Notes under the pieces: model-generated | Database searches by the model: none | What the model was told of the DNA's origin: nothing | The model's input: only the letters and a program-made list of their open reading frames with translations | Program-made: the position numbers and the translations under genes | Assembly: GCA_907164885.2 (NCBI GenBank) | Contig: OU015490.1 | Location: forward strand, 95,443,386-95,507,385 | Source: Dolomedes plantarius | Lineage: Eukaryota > Arthropoda > Arachnida > Araneae > Dolomedidae | Length of the DNA stretch: 64,000 nt | Direction: 5' to 3' | Shown here: piece after piece, positions 9,640-21,177 of the stretch | How the letters are laid out: every line of letters starts with the position of its first letter | How positions within the stretch are numbered: the stretch's first letter is position 1

Positions 9640-10434
9640 ATGTCTCTCTCCCCTGGATCAACAACAGAAGCCTCTGCAGTCGTAATACCTCCGTATATAT
9701 CGGTGGACCCCGCTTTATGGTTCCACATGCTGGAAAGTACTTTCGCGTTAGCAACTCCCAAAGCTATATCTGAATCAAAAACAAAATTCAACTATGTTGT
9801 CGCCCACCTTCCTCCTGCACCTGCTACTGTGGTGCGCGACGTTATAATGAAGCCGGATACTACACATCCATACGAGGACCTAAAAGCTAAAATCATAGAA
9901 AGATGCGGAGAAAGCCGAACATTGGAAATACGTAAGCTACTAGCCGGTGAAAGCCTCGGTGATAGGAAACCCACCGAATTCATGCGTTTAATGAAGAGAA
10001 GAGCAGAAAACCACAATATCAGCGATGCACTTCTTTTGGAATTATTTACCCAGCAAATGCCAACCCCTGTGCAGACTATTTTCGCATCACTCGACCCCAT
10101 CACTCCCGATAAAGCGGCAGAGATCGCCGATCGCATCTTGGATTTAACACCGTCGAACATCGCTGCAGTTTCGATTCCCACACCTACACCAGCCGCCGCT
10201 CTGACTTCAGCGTCCACAGAGATGCTGTTGAAAGAAATTCAAGAGTTACGAAAAGAAGTCGTCGAACTTCGACATTCTAGAAGTGTTTCTAGAAAATACA
10301 ATCATCCTCGATACCGCTCTAAGTCACGCGGTAAGGATTCAACAATTTGTTGGTATCATGCAAAATTCCAACAAAAAGCAAACAAATGCAATCCGCCCTG
10401 TTCATTTGCGGGAAACCGGACGCGGGAAGAGTAG
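9640..10434 (+). CDS. gypsy Gag
   Basis: I choose the ATG at 9640 ([12 protein letters not shown]) over the upstream one because the leader lies before it; this gives 264 residues. The early [11 protein letters not shown] segment and [20 protein letters not shown] are hallmarks of arthropod Ty3/gypsy Gag. In place of a classical zinc knuckle the C-terminus has [20 protein letters not shown], also usual in this lineage. The protein would package element RNA. It ends out of frame with pol, either by programmed shifting or an indel. Confidence 0.85.
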   Translation: MSLSPGSTTEASAVVIPPYISVDPALWFHMLESTFALATPKAISESKTKFNYVVAHLPPAPATVVRDVIMKPDTTHPYEDLKAKIIERCGESRTLEIRKLLAGESLGDRKPTEFMRLMKRRAENHNISDALLLELFTQQMPTPVQTIFASLDPITPDKAAEIADRILDLTPSNIAAVSIPTPTPAAALTSASTEMLLKEIQELRKEVVELRHSRSVSRKYNHPRYRSKSRGKDSTICWYHAKFQQKANKCNPPCSFAGNRTREE

Positions 10435-12407
10435 AAGCGACGTACCTCTCTCCCGCACCTTCTCGTCGCCTTTTCGTGAGAGACAGAAATACGGGTATGT
10501 GTTTTCTTGTTGACTCTGGATCTGACGCCAGTCTGATATCTGCTACCAAACAAGATAAATCACGGCCAGTTCTCCAAACATTTTGTGCCGCTAATGGCAC
10601 AAAAATTAATGTTTATGGTCGAAAGAGTATTACTCTTAGTTTAGGTTTACGACGGTCGTTTACTTTTTCTTTTTACATTTGTGATGTTTCATGTGCTATT
10701 TTAGGAGCTGATTTCCTGCATTATTTTAATTTAAATCTTGATTTACGGAATCGCCGACTTATCGATTCCATTACTCATTTAAACATTCCTGCTAAATTAA
10801 GTGTTTGCAATATTTTCTCTGTAAAACCTAATTCTGTTAATAATGTATATGGTAAACTATTGCTACAATTTCCTGAAATTACAAAATTACCGGACCCCAA
10901 CCAACCGGTAAAGCACAATACTGTGCATTACATAAACACCAAGGGACCTCCAGTCGCGGCTAAGCCTAGACGGCTAGCGCCAGATCGGCTAAAACTCGCT
11001 AAAGCTGAATTTCAGCAGATGCTACAGCTTGGTCACATGAGACCCTCCAAAAGTAACTACTCTTCGCCTTTGCACATGGTGCCGAAGAAAGGATCTGTCG
11101 ATTGGAGACCTGTTGGTGATTATCGTACTCTAAATGCACAAACTATTAAAGAGAAGTATCCTATTCCCTGTATTGCAGATTTCACTGCTGAATTACATGG
11201 TAAACAAATCTTCAGTCACATTGACCTGATAAAAGCATACCACCAAATTCCCATCAATCCTGATGATGTACATAAAACTGCGATCTGCACTCCCTTTGGC
11301 CTTTTCGAAAGCACACGTATGCAGTTTGGCCTTTGCAATGCTTCTTCTACCTTTCAACGCTTTATAGATGAAGTAACTCGTGACTTAGGATTTGTTTATG
11401 CATTTGTTGATGACTTGCTTGTTGCCTCAGATAATGAAACTGAACATATGCAACACCTTCAGTTGTTGTTTTAAAAACTTAAAGAGTATGGACTATGCAT
11501 TAATGTTGATAAATGTCAATTTGGGCAAACCACTATTGAATTCTTAGGATTCAAGCTTTCAGCAGAAGGAATTGAACCCCTTCCTGATCGCGTTTCATGC
11601 ATCCTGGAATTTCCTCAACCGACTACCTTAACTCAACTACGGCGTTATTTAGGTCTTTTCAATTTTTATCGGCGATGCATTCCCAAAGCTGCCGACATTT
11701 TAGCCCCTCTCGTTAAATTCCTTGAAGGACATAAAAATAAGAAAAAAAATCCCCGTTCCAGTGCTAGCAACACTGAGCAATTACAATGGAACGACGAAGC
11801 AACTCTCTCCTTCACTGCTTCAAAAGAAGCTATAGCTCAAGCTACACTATTAAGACATCCTGTACCTGGTGCCCAAATAAGTTTATGGGTTGATGCTAGT
11901 AATGTCGCGATTGGTGGATCCTTAATGCAGCTCTCAGAAGATCAGTGGGAACCCATAGCGTTCTATTCTTGTAAACTAAATAAGGCTCAGAGAAATTGGT
12001 CAACTTACGATCGTGAATTATTTGCTATTTACTCTTGCATAAAAAAATTTAGGCATATGCTAGAAGGTCGCAATTTTGTTATTTATACAGACCAAAAACC
12101 CCTTATATTTGCCTTCCAACAAAACCCTAATAAATGTAGCCCTAGGCAGCTGCGCCATTTAGATTATATTTCGCAGTTTTCTACCGATGTTCGGTACACC
12201 AAAGGTTCTGATAACAGCGTGGCCGACGCACTATCTCGCATTGAGATCAACTCAATTTCTCCTAATGTGCTTGACTTTAAAGAGTTCGCCACTGCTCAGA
12301 CCATTGATGACGAGCTGAAACAGCTGTATCGTTTTTTGCTCATTTACTCTAATAGCTTTGAACTGATAACCTCGAACGTTTCCTCAAAATGGGAGGTTTT
12401 TTGCTAA
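10435..12407 (+). pseudogene. gypsy Pol: protease, RT and RNase H, no integrase
   Basis: The frame is -1 relative to gag and is open from 10347. Protease shows [15 protein letters not shown] shows [30 protein letters not shown] and the catalytic FVDD at about 11404-11415. A TAA at 11472-11474 follows HLQLLF, and the same frame continues KLKEYGLCINVDKCQF, so this is a point stop. The RNase H region (WVDASNVAIGG, YDRELFAIYSCIKKF, YTDQKPL, VADALSRI) is recognisable to about 12240. The frame ends in FELITSNVSSKWEVFC at 12407 where unrelated sequence begins; integrase is missing. Confidence 0.88.
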
Positions 12408-12944
12408 TATCGAGGAAAAACACCTCGGATATTAAAGTTTTAGACAGAAACGTATCCAGAAGAGGAAAAACAATAGACACTAGTTTCACGATAAGAAGGG
12501 TCAACTATCGCGTGCCCAATTGCACAGGACTTGAATTAAGAATAAAAATACGTGCAGAAAAATGCCGAGAGGCGTGGCCTGACGGCGGGATTTAAAAATT
12601 CCTAATCATATGTAGGCACATCCTCCTACGCGTTTTAGACGGGGGACTTATGTGGACGGTGTAACAAGGCTCGATGCCTTTTCACTTAGCTAGTGACGCA
12701 TGGATCGTAACAGGAAAGTGATAACAATAGGATAGCGAATAGGTGGTGCCATCCTGAAATCTATTTCACCCCTTCATTAAATAAACTCTGTTCCACTCAT
12801 AAAGTGCAGTGTTATGATTCATACTCTTGTCCCTCGAATTTGGGTCGTTCATTGACGGCTAAGCGCCAATTATTTTAATATTCAGCTATCGTACACTCAA
12901 GCTGACATACATGACAGTAAAGCTTTCCTTTATACAGATTGGTT
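12408..12944. other. Unassigned; possible solo 3' LTR at about 12652-12900
   Basis: A purine tract (GACGGGGGACTTA) precedes TGTGGACGGTGTAACAAGG, and an AATAAA follows at about 12780. This resembles a polypurine tract and the start of a 3' LTR. It does not match the LTR at 9275-9540, so it would belong to another element. I see no coding region. Confidence 0.35.
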
Positions 12945-13834
12945 ATTTAGATGATTTTATATATAATGAATTTCTATAAAAAGAAAGTGATAGGGTTAAG
13001 GAAGTTTTACAATAAATTCATTTTTATAATATTTTTTAAAATTATTCAATGATAAATTTTAGGGCATCAGTTGGTAAACTGAAAAATGGATCCTATTACA
13101 TTGTAAATTATTATTGGGTTACTTATGGAAGGAAGAAAAAATTTCTCTTCATTTTCAGGTATAATGGTTTCTGACATCAAGATCTCTATGTCGACAATGC
13201 ATCACATTCGATTGCAAACGAGTAACGACATACATCTCTAAGAACTTCGAGGAAATTTAAAGCTTAGGCTTTAAAGTTTAGTTTTACTTTGAATAAATCT
13301 GTGCACTTACAACTTGAGTGTTATAAATGCATTATCATACCATAATCATCCCTCGTGGACTTTTGTATACCATCAGAATTTATTAAAATTTAGTTTTTAG
13401 TTTATTTAAATCCACTTGCTACTTCAATTTCGATATTTCTAAAGATCAATTTAACGTTTCCATAAAATTTCTAAATTTGTTAATGTTGCCACACAAACAA
13501 TTAGCATTCCAGAATTAAACTTTCAAGGAAGAAAAAGAACTACTCAATAATGAGGGCGGGTTTAAATACTGGCCAATTTAAAAGAAAAAGCCATTAATTT
13601 TTCGATATTGTCAACTGTTTCATTACATTGGGAAAGAATTTTAAAAGTTAGATGTAGTCGATGATGTTAAAAACAATCATCACATCTAAAATGATATTAA
13701 TTCTGCTGGGGAACTCTGCGAGGGATGTTGAAATTATCATCAACAACGGGCCATATGTAGGCGAGGTTTTATTTAAGTGCTAATCACTGCTTTCTACCGT
13801 TAATAAAAATATATTTATAATATTAAGTATATAT
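12945..13834. repeat. Dispersed repeat R, copy 1 (left part)
   Basis: About 890 bp closely matching 33234-34120 base for base apart from scattered changes. The match continues across P element A: 22817-22842 corresponds to 34118-34143. A damaged frame near its right end (YWPILSEKAINF in copy 2) faintly recalls the C-terminal region of hAT/ZBED transposases, which I would not rely on. Confidence 0.8.
13827..13834. repeat. 8-bp target duplication of P element A (left)
   Basis: GTATATAT here and again at 22809-22816. Eight bases is the known duplication size of P elements. The unoccupied counterpart is at about 34114-34123 in repeat R copy 2. Confidence 0.85.
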
Positions 13835-14014
13835 CATGAAGCTACAGAAAGAGCGTAAATTTCAATGGGGAATTTTTCGAAAAATGAACCGATTGTTGTC
13901 GCTCACCGGTAGAGGGCGTGACATGCAAGAGAAGTGACTGTTTTACATCGAGTTATACGGCGTGGCGGTGAAAGTTGTTTTATAAATTTTAAAATTTATT
14001 CTTTGTGCAGAAAT

Positions 14015-14122
14015 ATGCCAAACACGTGTTTTGCTCCGGATTGTTCTACTGGCTAGAGATCAGCCTTAAAAAGAAATAAAGAAACTGGACAGAGAAATCC
14101 TAGTATATTTGCTGCTCCTAAG
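14015..14122 (+). pseudogene. P-element transposase exon 1 (THAP finger), nonsense-mutated
   Basis: The frame begins MPNTCFAPDCSTG and has a TAG at codon 14 where copy B has TAT. It then reads RSALKRNKETGQRNPSIFAAPK. The C-x4-C spacing followed by the FAAPK motif fits the start of the THAP zinc finger, the DNA-binding domain of P transposases. The exon ends at AAG|GTAAG, a consensus splice donor, and is preceded by TTCTTTGTGCAG, a plausible acceptor. The downstream exon is absent. Confidence 0.75.
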
Positions 14123-14330
14123 GTAAGAATATTATTATTGTTTTGTGTTAATCATGAAGTTACAGAGCCATCATTTTTTTTTAAATTGTGCACAGAAATA
14201 AAATATTTCTAGTTAACTTTTCTTAATATTGAATTTTATCACTATTAAGTTAGTTGATAAGTAAATAAGTTTTCATTGTATGATAAAGAATGTTGTTACT
14301 ATAAATGCTTATGCAAAATCTGTTGAGTAT

Positions 14331-14640
14331 TGTAACGGAACTAACCCCTAAATAAATAAGCTATATCGTGTAGACCGCGAGAGGGCGTTCCCAGCACTTC
14401 GCACGGCCAGAAAAATAGTATAGTGTTTTGAAAAACACCAGAACCACTGATGATTGCCTAGCTGGAGTGTGGGAAAGGGGAATATGTCCCTATGCTCTTC
14501 ATGTCGGAGCAATACTGTAGGCACACTTCCAGAAGCTTAGGTAAGCGATAATAAATTTGTATTATTAAAGAATTTGGTTTCTAATTTGTATTATTTATCG
14601 GTAACACCATGGCGATCATGAAAGCTAATCTTTGGCGTCA
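14331..14640 (+). repeat. 5' LTR of the BEL element
   Basis: 310 bp, TG...CA ends, with AATAAA within TAATAAATTTG at about 14550. It should hold the promoter and polyadenylation signal. Confidence 0.95.
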
Positions 14641-14659
14641 TGGTGCATCGGCCGGGAAT
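14641..14659 (+). promoter_or_regulatory. Primer-binding site, tRNA-Gly type
   Basis: TGGTGCATCGGCCGGGAAT directly follows the 5' LTR. It is complementary to the CCA-bearing 3' end of animal tRNA-Gly(GCC) as I know that sequence, so tRNA-Gly likely primes minus-strand DNA synthesis. Confidence 0.8.
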
Positions 14660-14952
14660 GCCGATGTTAATAGTAGAATTTAATTTAATTCGAGATTGGA
14701 TTTAATGGTGTATAGGATTTATAATTGTTTTTGACCTCATTAGAAGTGTATGTTGTGATAAGTTAAAAAATGATTATTTTCGGTTAATAATAATTCCAAC
14801 TGTATTTTTGAAAGGAATTAAGGTTATATATATTCTTATGAGGTTGATTACTTATATTTTGATTTTTGTATTGTGTATGTAATTAGTATAACTACATGAT
14901 TTTAGAATTGCATTGATCTTTTCTTTAACTGTTTTTGAAAGGAGAATTGAAA
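14660..14952 (+). other. BEL 5' leader
   Basis: Untranslated leader between primer site and gag, presumably carrying the packaging signal. No features can be read directly. Confidence 0.6.
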
Positions 14953-16452
14953 ATGTCGGTACACAACTCTAGTTCTAGTGTAGAAGTTGATTTAGAAACG
15001 CTTAAGAAAAAGCGTAGCGTAATTAGGCAGTTGACAACAAAACTAATTACTAGGATAGAAAATATTTTCGGTACACCAGTAGATCAAAATTACACACTTG
15101 CTGAGAAAAATGAGGATTTAGGGGAAGCAGATGATCACTTAAGAGAGAAATCTGAAATATTGAAAAAATTGGATTTAGAAATTGAACCCTTAATTGATGC
15201 GGATGATCTAGAGAATGAAGTTTTACAAAGTCAGGAATATTTTGAGAAAATTGTAAAATACCGAGGTAAAATCAGTAGGCATTTTAGTCATTTAGTAAAT
15301 TTAGAAAATGGAACTACTGTACAGAATACAGTTCCGAATCAAATTGAAAGTACCTCACATGGTAGGGAAAATGTTTACCCATCTAATGAATCTAAGGTTG
15401 TAAAATTGCCAAAGTTGGTAATTTCTAAATTTTTTGGTTATTCTAGTGGGTGGTTAGATTTTTGGAATCAATACGAAAATGCGATTCACAACAATGACTG
15501 CCTGAACAAAATTGACAAATTTAATTACTTGAAAATGTATTTGGGAGGGAATGCGCTTAGTGCAGTTTCGGGTTTCGCTTTGACTGCTGAAAATTATGAT
15601 TCGTCAATAAAATTATTAAAGGAGCGTTTTGGACGCATTTCCTTAATCATATCCTCACACATGGGAAAATTATTATCTGTTGAGCCAGTAAAAAATGTGT
15701 CTAATGTGAGAGCTCTGAGAAAATTCTATGATAATTGCGAAATACAAATACGCAGTTTGCAGTCATTAAACGTTGCGGCTGGTTCATACGGAAATTTATT
15801 ATGCCCCGTAATACTTAAAAAATTGCCCGATGAATTATGTTTGGAGTATAATCGAAAGCGAAGTAATGATTCCGAATTTGATATTTTAGAGCTTGTAGAT
15901 TTTATCCGTAAAGAAGTCGAGTGTCGTGAAGCGTCTTTTATGCTTAAACAGGATTCCACTAGTAAAGATTTTGAGTCGGGAATTCAGTATAGAAATAAAA
16001 GTGAGAATAATTATAAAAGCTCTCCACGTAGAATGCCTTCAGCATCTGCGTTATCAGCTAATTCTAATATATATTGCATATTTTGTAACAACAAAACCCA
16101 TGACACGGCTAACTGTTTTTTAACTGTTGATAAGAAAAAGGCGTCAATTAAAAATCAACGGCGATGTTTTAAATGTTTGAAAAGGGGCCATGTTTCTAAA
16201 TTCTGTTTTTATAAAATCTCGTGCGGATCGTGTAATCAGTCGCATAATACTTTGATCTGTGACAAAGAATTTAATTCTATAATGCCGAAAGAGGAAACTA
16301 AAGAACTTTCTCAAGCCTCACAGGAAAATAAAACCCCGACACAAGTTTCGGTTTCAGAAACGCATCTGGCAAATGGGCCTACGTTACTTCAAACTTGTTG
16401 CGCAATTCTTAAAACAAAACGTAAGGAAAAAACGGGTGAGATTACTATATGA
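14953..16452 (+). CDS. BEL/Pao Gag
   Basis: I take the ATG at 14953 (MSVHNSSSSVEVDLETL) as the start; the open frame begins a few codons earlier without ATG. The N-terminal part is helical and charged. The centre (LPKLVISKFFGYSSGWLDFW, then LKMYLGGNALSAV) matches the Pao Gag core. The C-terminus has zinc knuckles CIFCNNKTHDTANC and CFKCLKRGHVSKFC. The product would form the virus-like particle. The frame runs into pol (LLQTCCAILKTKRKEK) but ends at 16452 through a one-base frame difference. Confidence 0.9.
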   Translation: MSVHNSSSSVEVDLETLKKKRSVIRQLTTKLITRIENIFGTPVDQNYTLAEKNEDLGEADDHLREKSEILKKLDLEIEPLIDADDLENEVLQSQEYFEKIVKYRGKISRHFSHLVNLENGTTVQNTVPNQIESTSHGRENVYPSNESKVVKLPKLVISKFFGYSSGWLDFWNQYENAIHNNDCLNKIDKFNYLKMYLGGNALSAVSGFALTAENYDSSIKLLKERFGRISLIISSHMGKLLSVEPVKNVSNVRALRKFYDNCEIQIRSLQSLNVAAGSYGNLLCPVILKKLPDELCLEYNRKRSNDSEFDILELVDFIRKEVECREASFMLKQDSTSKDFESGIQYRNKSENNYKSSPRRMPSASALSANSNIYCIFCNNKTHDTANCFLTVDKKKASIKNQRRCFKCLKRGHVSKFCFYKISCGSCNQSHNTLICDKEFNSIMPKEETKELSQASQENKTPTQVSVSETHLANGPTLLQTCCAILKTKRKEKTGEITI

Positions 16453-19400
16453 TTCAGGCAGTCATAGGACTTTTGTGAAAAGGAGTATATGCCATGACTT
16501 GAACCTCCAGGCCATTAAATCAGAGCAGTTACAGATTTATGGGTTCGGCAGCGAGAATCCGAAACACTTGAGCTGTCAAACATTTCGGCTCCCCCTGCAA
16601 AGCATAAACAATCCAACGCAACAAATTGAGCTGGAAGCGCTTGCGGTCAGTAACATTACGAGCGGAATTATTGCCCCGCCGCCTTTGAAAGTAAAAAATA
16701 TGGCTTTGCAAAGGGGGATCCAACTGGGTGACACTGCGCAAAGTTTCGATATAGACATACTTGTGGGAGCTGATTATTTATCTGAAGTGTTAAAGGGCAC
16801 ATCTGTCCCACTGGGTGAAAAGCTCGTAGCGACTGATAGTCTATTTGGATTTGTAGTTCAGGGTCGCGAGACTAGTGAACACAACAATTCTGTTTCGGGA
16901 TATATAACTGTGAATCATGCTGCTAGTTCTGATTTTGAAATGAATGATTTTAGACTGTTTTTTGAACTAGAAGGTATGGGCATTGATGTAGAAAAAGAAA
17001 ATATTTCAGATTCTGATAACGAATTACTTGAAAAATTTAGATCCAATCTCGAATATAAAAATGGTCGTTATGGTGTTGGGTTAATGTGGAAACCAAATGC
17101 TAAAGAATCGTTAAAAAATAACTTCGAGGTAGCGTCAGAGAGATTCGATAAGTTACGTAAACGCTTTAAAAAGGATCCCTCGTTCTTTGATAAATACAAG
17201 GAAATAATTGAAGAATATGAACGTGAAGGGATAATTGAAAAGGCCCCAGAAAATGATAATAAAGTAGAGTTTTATTTACCCCATAGGGCTGTAATTCGTG
17301 AAGACAAAGTCACAAGTAAAATACGCATTGTATTCGATGGAAGTTCTCATGCTAGAAATGAGCTGTCAATTAATGATTGCCTCCACATTGGACCAAATTT
17401 ATATCCAGATATTTTTGATCTAATAATTAGGTTTAGAAAAAATGCTATTGCCTTTACCGCTGACATAAAACAAGCGTTCCTTCAGGTAGGCATACATGAG
17501 GAGGATAGAGACGCGACGAAATTTATTTGGACGAATAATCCTAATGATGATTCCAACACTATTGTTTATCGATTTTGTCGGGTTTTGTTTGGAATCAACT
17601 GTAGCCCATTTTTGTTAGCGGCTACCATAAAAGAGCATATCAAAAGATATGAAGTTAAATTTCCTTCAACATTTGAGTTTCTAAATAAAAATGTTATGTT
17701 GATGACGTAATTGGTGGTCATTCAGATGTTGAAAAGGCGTATCAAACTAGTTTAGAGTGTATTAAAATCTTTCAAGAGGCGGGGATGGATTTAAGGAAAT
17801 GGTTATCAAATAATGATAAATTACGGGAGATGTGGAAAAATTCGGGTGTTCACATGCAAGATGATTGCGATGAACCTTTAGGCCAGTCTGTGTTTCCCTT
17901 TAAAGTCCTAGGTGTAGGTTGGAAACCGACAAATGATATACTTAATTTTGACGTAAAAAATATAACCAAAATTATTTCTGAGGAAGATATTACTAAACGT
18001 TTTCTGTTGGCAATTATTGGCCGCGTATTCGATCCTGTGGGATTCGTAGGTCCCTTTACTGTAAAATTGAAACTCTTGATTCAAAATATATGGAAATTAG
18101 GCTTGGGATGGGACGAAGAACTCCCGCCAGAGATAATTTCAGAGTGGAGGCTATTATACAAAGATTTTTTAGAATTAGGAAGTTTGGAAATACCGCGGTA
18201 TTATTTTTTCGAGATAGGGAATAAAGAGGTAGAAAAAACTGAGCTCCACATTTTCTCTGACGCTAATTCGAAGGCCTTTGGTGCGGTTGCTTATTTAAGA
18301 GTAATTACGTGCGATGGAATTGTGACTACAGCCTTTGTTGCCGCAAAAAGCAGAGTTGCACCCTTAAAGCAACAAACTCTTCCTCGTTTGGAATTACTAG
18401 GTGCTCTCCTAGCTGCAAGATTAAGCAAAAGTGTTTCGAGAGCTTTAAAAGGAAAAATGCAGCATTATTTTTGGACAGACTCTTCAATTGTATGTTGTTG
18501 GGTCAAGATTCCATATATCCACCTCAAACAATTCGTAAGCAATCGCGTTAAAGAGATTCAGACGTTAACCGAGACTTCTGCCTGGTTCCACTGCCCTGGT
18601 AAAACCAATCCGGCGGACTTGATATCTCGTGGCACATCCATGGTAGATTTGAAAAATGACGAACTGTGGTGGCAAGGGCCCAAGTGGTTGCGTGAACACG
18701 AAGAAATGTGGCCTGCGCAGAAATTACGAGACGTTAACGAAGGCGATTTAGAATATCGCAACAATGTAGTGTCTCAAGATTGCATAGTGTCAAAACAAGA
18801 TCACTTAATAGACGTGTCAAAATTCTGTAAACTCTTGAAGGTTTTAAGAATAACTGCATGGGTGATACGATTTATATCACGTGCTAGAAAGAAATCCAAC
18901 AACTGTGGTGATATAAGTACGTCAGAGCTTCTAGATGCTGAGAATTTTTGGCTAAAAAATACCCAAGCGGAATTTTATGCCGCTGAAATAAGAGCTTTGC
19001 AGAAAAACAAACATATTTCACCTGTGTCTCCTTTGTATAGTCTGTCCCCCATTCTTGATGAAAAGGGAATTTTACGAATAAGGGGCAGATTGGGAGAAAG
19101 TGCCTTCTCATTTGAAGAGAAACAACCAATAATTCTCCCAAGACAATCTAAGTTTGTCGAACTGCTTGTAAAGAGGGAGCATGAAAGTGTGTTTCACCGC
19201 GGAACTGACACAACATTGACAAAAATTCGGAGAAGGTATTGGATAACTAAGGGTCGTCAGACTGTCAAAAGAATACTCAAACAGTGTTTAATTTGCCAAA
19301 GGTATAGCGCAAGGCCTGCTGAGCAGCTCACATCACAATTACCCAGAGACAGAATAGCCGAAACTCCTCCATTCACAGTCTGCGGACTAGATTTCACCGG

Positions 19401-20283
19401 CCCCGTGTACGTAAGAAATCAGGATCAGTCACAGAAAGCCTATATCGCACTTTTTACCTGTGCTGTCACCAGGGCTGTACACTTGGAGTTGGTCTCGGGT
19501 ATGAGCACTTCAAAGTTTTTACTTGCCTTTCGCAGATTCCTATCTAGAAGAGGAAATTGTAAAGTTATTTACTCAGACAATGCCAAATCCTTTAAGTGTG
19601 CAGATAAAGAACTACGTAGATTTATGGACATTTTAAAGGACTCTAAAATCAAAGACTTCATTTCCACGGGAGGTATCACCTGGAAGTTCATTGTGGAACG
19701 TGCCCCATGGTGGGGAGGGTTTTACGAAAGACTCATGAGGAGTGTGAAAGACCCCCTACGAAAAATTTTGGGGAAATCCCTGCTTAATTTCGAAGAACTT
19801 CTGACTACTCTCACAGAGGTAGAGTCCGTTCTAAACCATCGACCTATATCATACGTTTATAATGAGCCTGATGAACCGAGTCCTCTTACGCCAGCTCACT
19901 TCCTACTATTTGGAAGAAAAAACATTCAACTCCCTGTGCATTTCATTGAGATGTTGGAGAAAACGTCCACAAGAGAGCATCTCACTAAGAGACAGCAGTA
20001 CCAATCGAGGCTCTTAAATCAACTTTGGAAGAAATGGAAAGAGCAATACCTGTTCCAACTGAGGACTGCTCACAAGCTCAAAACTCCAACGCCTCAACAA
20101 GACTTGCAACAAAATCAAGTAGTGTTAGTGGAAGGTACGAACAAATCGAAATTGCTCTGGGATATAGGAATCATAGAAAGTGTTTTTTATGGACGTGACG
20201 GGTTTGTGCGATCTTGCATCGTACGCACTGCAAAAGGTCAACTTAGGCGACCAATACAGTTACTATATCCTTTAGAGACTTAA
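16430..20283 (+). pseudogene. BEL/Pao Pol with two frame breaks
   Basis: The aspartic protease begins RLLYDSGSHRTFV in frame 2. RT follows (RIVFDGSSHA, FTADIKQAFLQV, VLFGINCSPF). The frame breaks at about 17690-17695 just before the catalytic YVDDVIGG, which continues in frame 1. RNase H includes FSDANSKAFGAV and WTDSSIVCCW. Integrase has a zinc-binding part (HESVFHRGTD ... CLICQRY), then CGLDFTGPVY, YSDNAKSF and WWGGFYERLMRSVKD. A DUF5641-like tail ends in RRPIQLLYPLE. A gag/pol indel near 16425-16432 lies in an A-run. All domains are otherwise complete, so one- or two-base assembly errors are plausible. Confidence 0.92.
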
Positions 20284-20588
20284 AACTTTTTGTTGACTTT
20301 ATATGGACAAATTTACATATATATTTTTTTTATAATCTCTTTCAGTAATTTACATTTGATGATTGTTTAAAGTGTTTAAATATTTTCTTAATTGCTTATT
20401 TAAGTGTTTTATGTGTTAAATGTTGAATTTTATAATGAGTAATTAATTATGTTATCAGTTTGTGAATTGAAATTTTAGTTTTGATGATTATTGCTTTCAA
20501 GTGTTATTGGTTGTGCGGAATGCTGGAAGAGGTTGCTGTCTATCAATTTATGTTTGGGAATTGAACTCTTGGAGTTCAAGGTGGGGAG
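20284..20588 (+). other. BEL 3' untranslated region and polypurine tract
   Basis: Non-coding sequence ending AAGGTGGGGAG immediately before the 3' LTR. That purine run is the likely primer for plus-strand DNA synthesis. Confidence 0.75.
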
Positions 20589-20898
20589 TGTAACGGAACT
20601 AACCCCTAAATAAATAAGCTATATCGTGTAGACCGCGAGAGGGCGTTCCCAGCACTTCGCACGGCCAGAAAAATAGTATAGTGTTTTGAAAAACACCAGA
20701 ACCACTGATGATTGCCTAGCTGGAGTGTGGGAAAGGGGAATATGTCCCTATGCTCTTCATGTCGGAGCAATACTGTAGGCACACTTCCAGAAGCTTAGGT
20801 AAGCGATAATAAATTTGTATTATTAAAGAATTTGGTTTCTAATTTGTATTATTTATCGGTAACACCATGGCGATCATGAAAGCTAATCTTTGGCGTCA
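20589..20898 (+). repeat. 3' LTR of the BEL element
   Basis: 310 bp and, by eye, identical to 14331-14640. The AGTAT duplication follows. Confidence 0.95.
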
Positions 20899-21177
20899 AG
20901 TATAATGTAAAGAAAAATTAATATTTTCCTATCTTTTTACTGTGAGTACAATGAAACCCATACTTTGTGAAAATGCGAAAATATAGCTGATTTGTCCTTA
21001 TCAATGTTATTTGGGTTTTTTTCTTTTTAATTTGCTGAAAATATTTGTAATCGATAATTTACCAACTTGAAGGTAATTCCTGACAATGCTGGAACCATAA
21101 TATTGAATTTAATCACTATTAAGTTAGTTAAATTACGTAAGTTAGTTAAAGTACGTAAAAGTGACCACTCCCCTTAA

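Larger units (their letters stand above)
9275..12407 (+). mobile_element. 5' part of a Ty3/gypsy retrotransposon
   Basis: An LTR-like start is followed by gag, protease, reverse transcriptase and RNase H in the usual gypsy order. Similarity is lost at about 12360-12400, before integrase, and no matching 3' LTR is present. The copy is therefore truncated on its right. A stop in RT and a gag/pol frame change add to the decay. Confidence 0.85.
14331..20898 (+). mobile_element. BEL/Pao LTR retrotransposon, recent insertion
   Basis: Two 310-bp LTRs (14331-14640 and 20589-20898), both starting TGTAACGG and ending GGCGTCA, appear identical base for base. AGTAT is duplicated at 14326-14330 and 20899-20903. 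Inside are a tRNA-Gly-type primer site, gag, pol (PR-RT-RH-IN) and a purine tract before the 3' LTR. The matching unoccupied site survives in P copy B near 26610-26620. Identical LTRs imply a very young insertion, yet pol has two one-base frame breaks. Confidence 0.95.

Noticed and set aside
9357..9791. Minus-strand frame of 144 codons over the gypsy LTR and gag start
   Set aside because: It is the antisense shadow of the LTR and gag.
12389..12595. Small plus-strand frame after the truncated gypsy pol
   Set aside because: It starts inside unrelated sequence after the truncation and resembles nothing I know.
14015..14122. Host THAP-domain gene
   Set aside because: It lies just inside P-element termini, exists in two inverted copies and carries a stop in one, so it belongs to the transposon.
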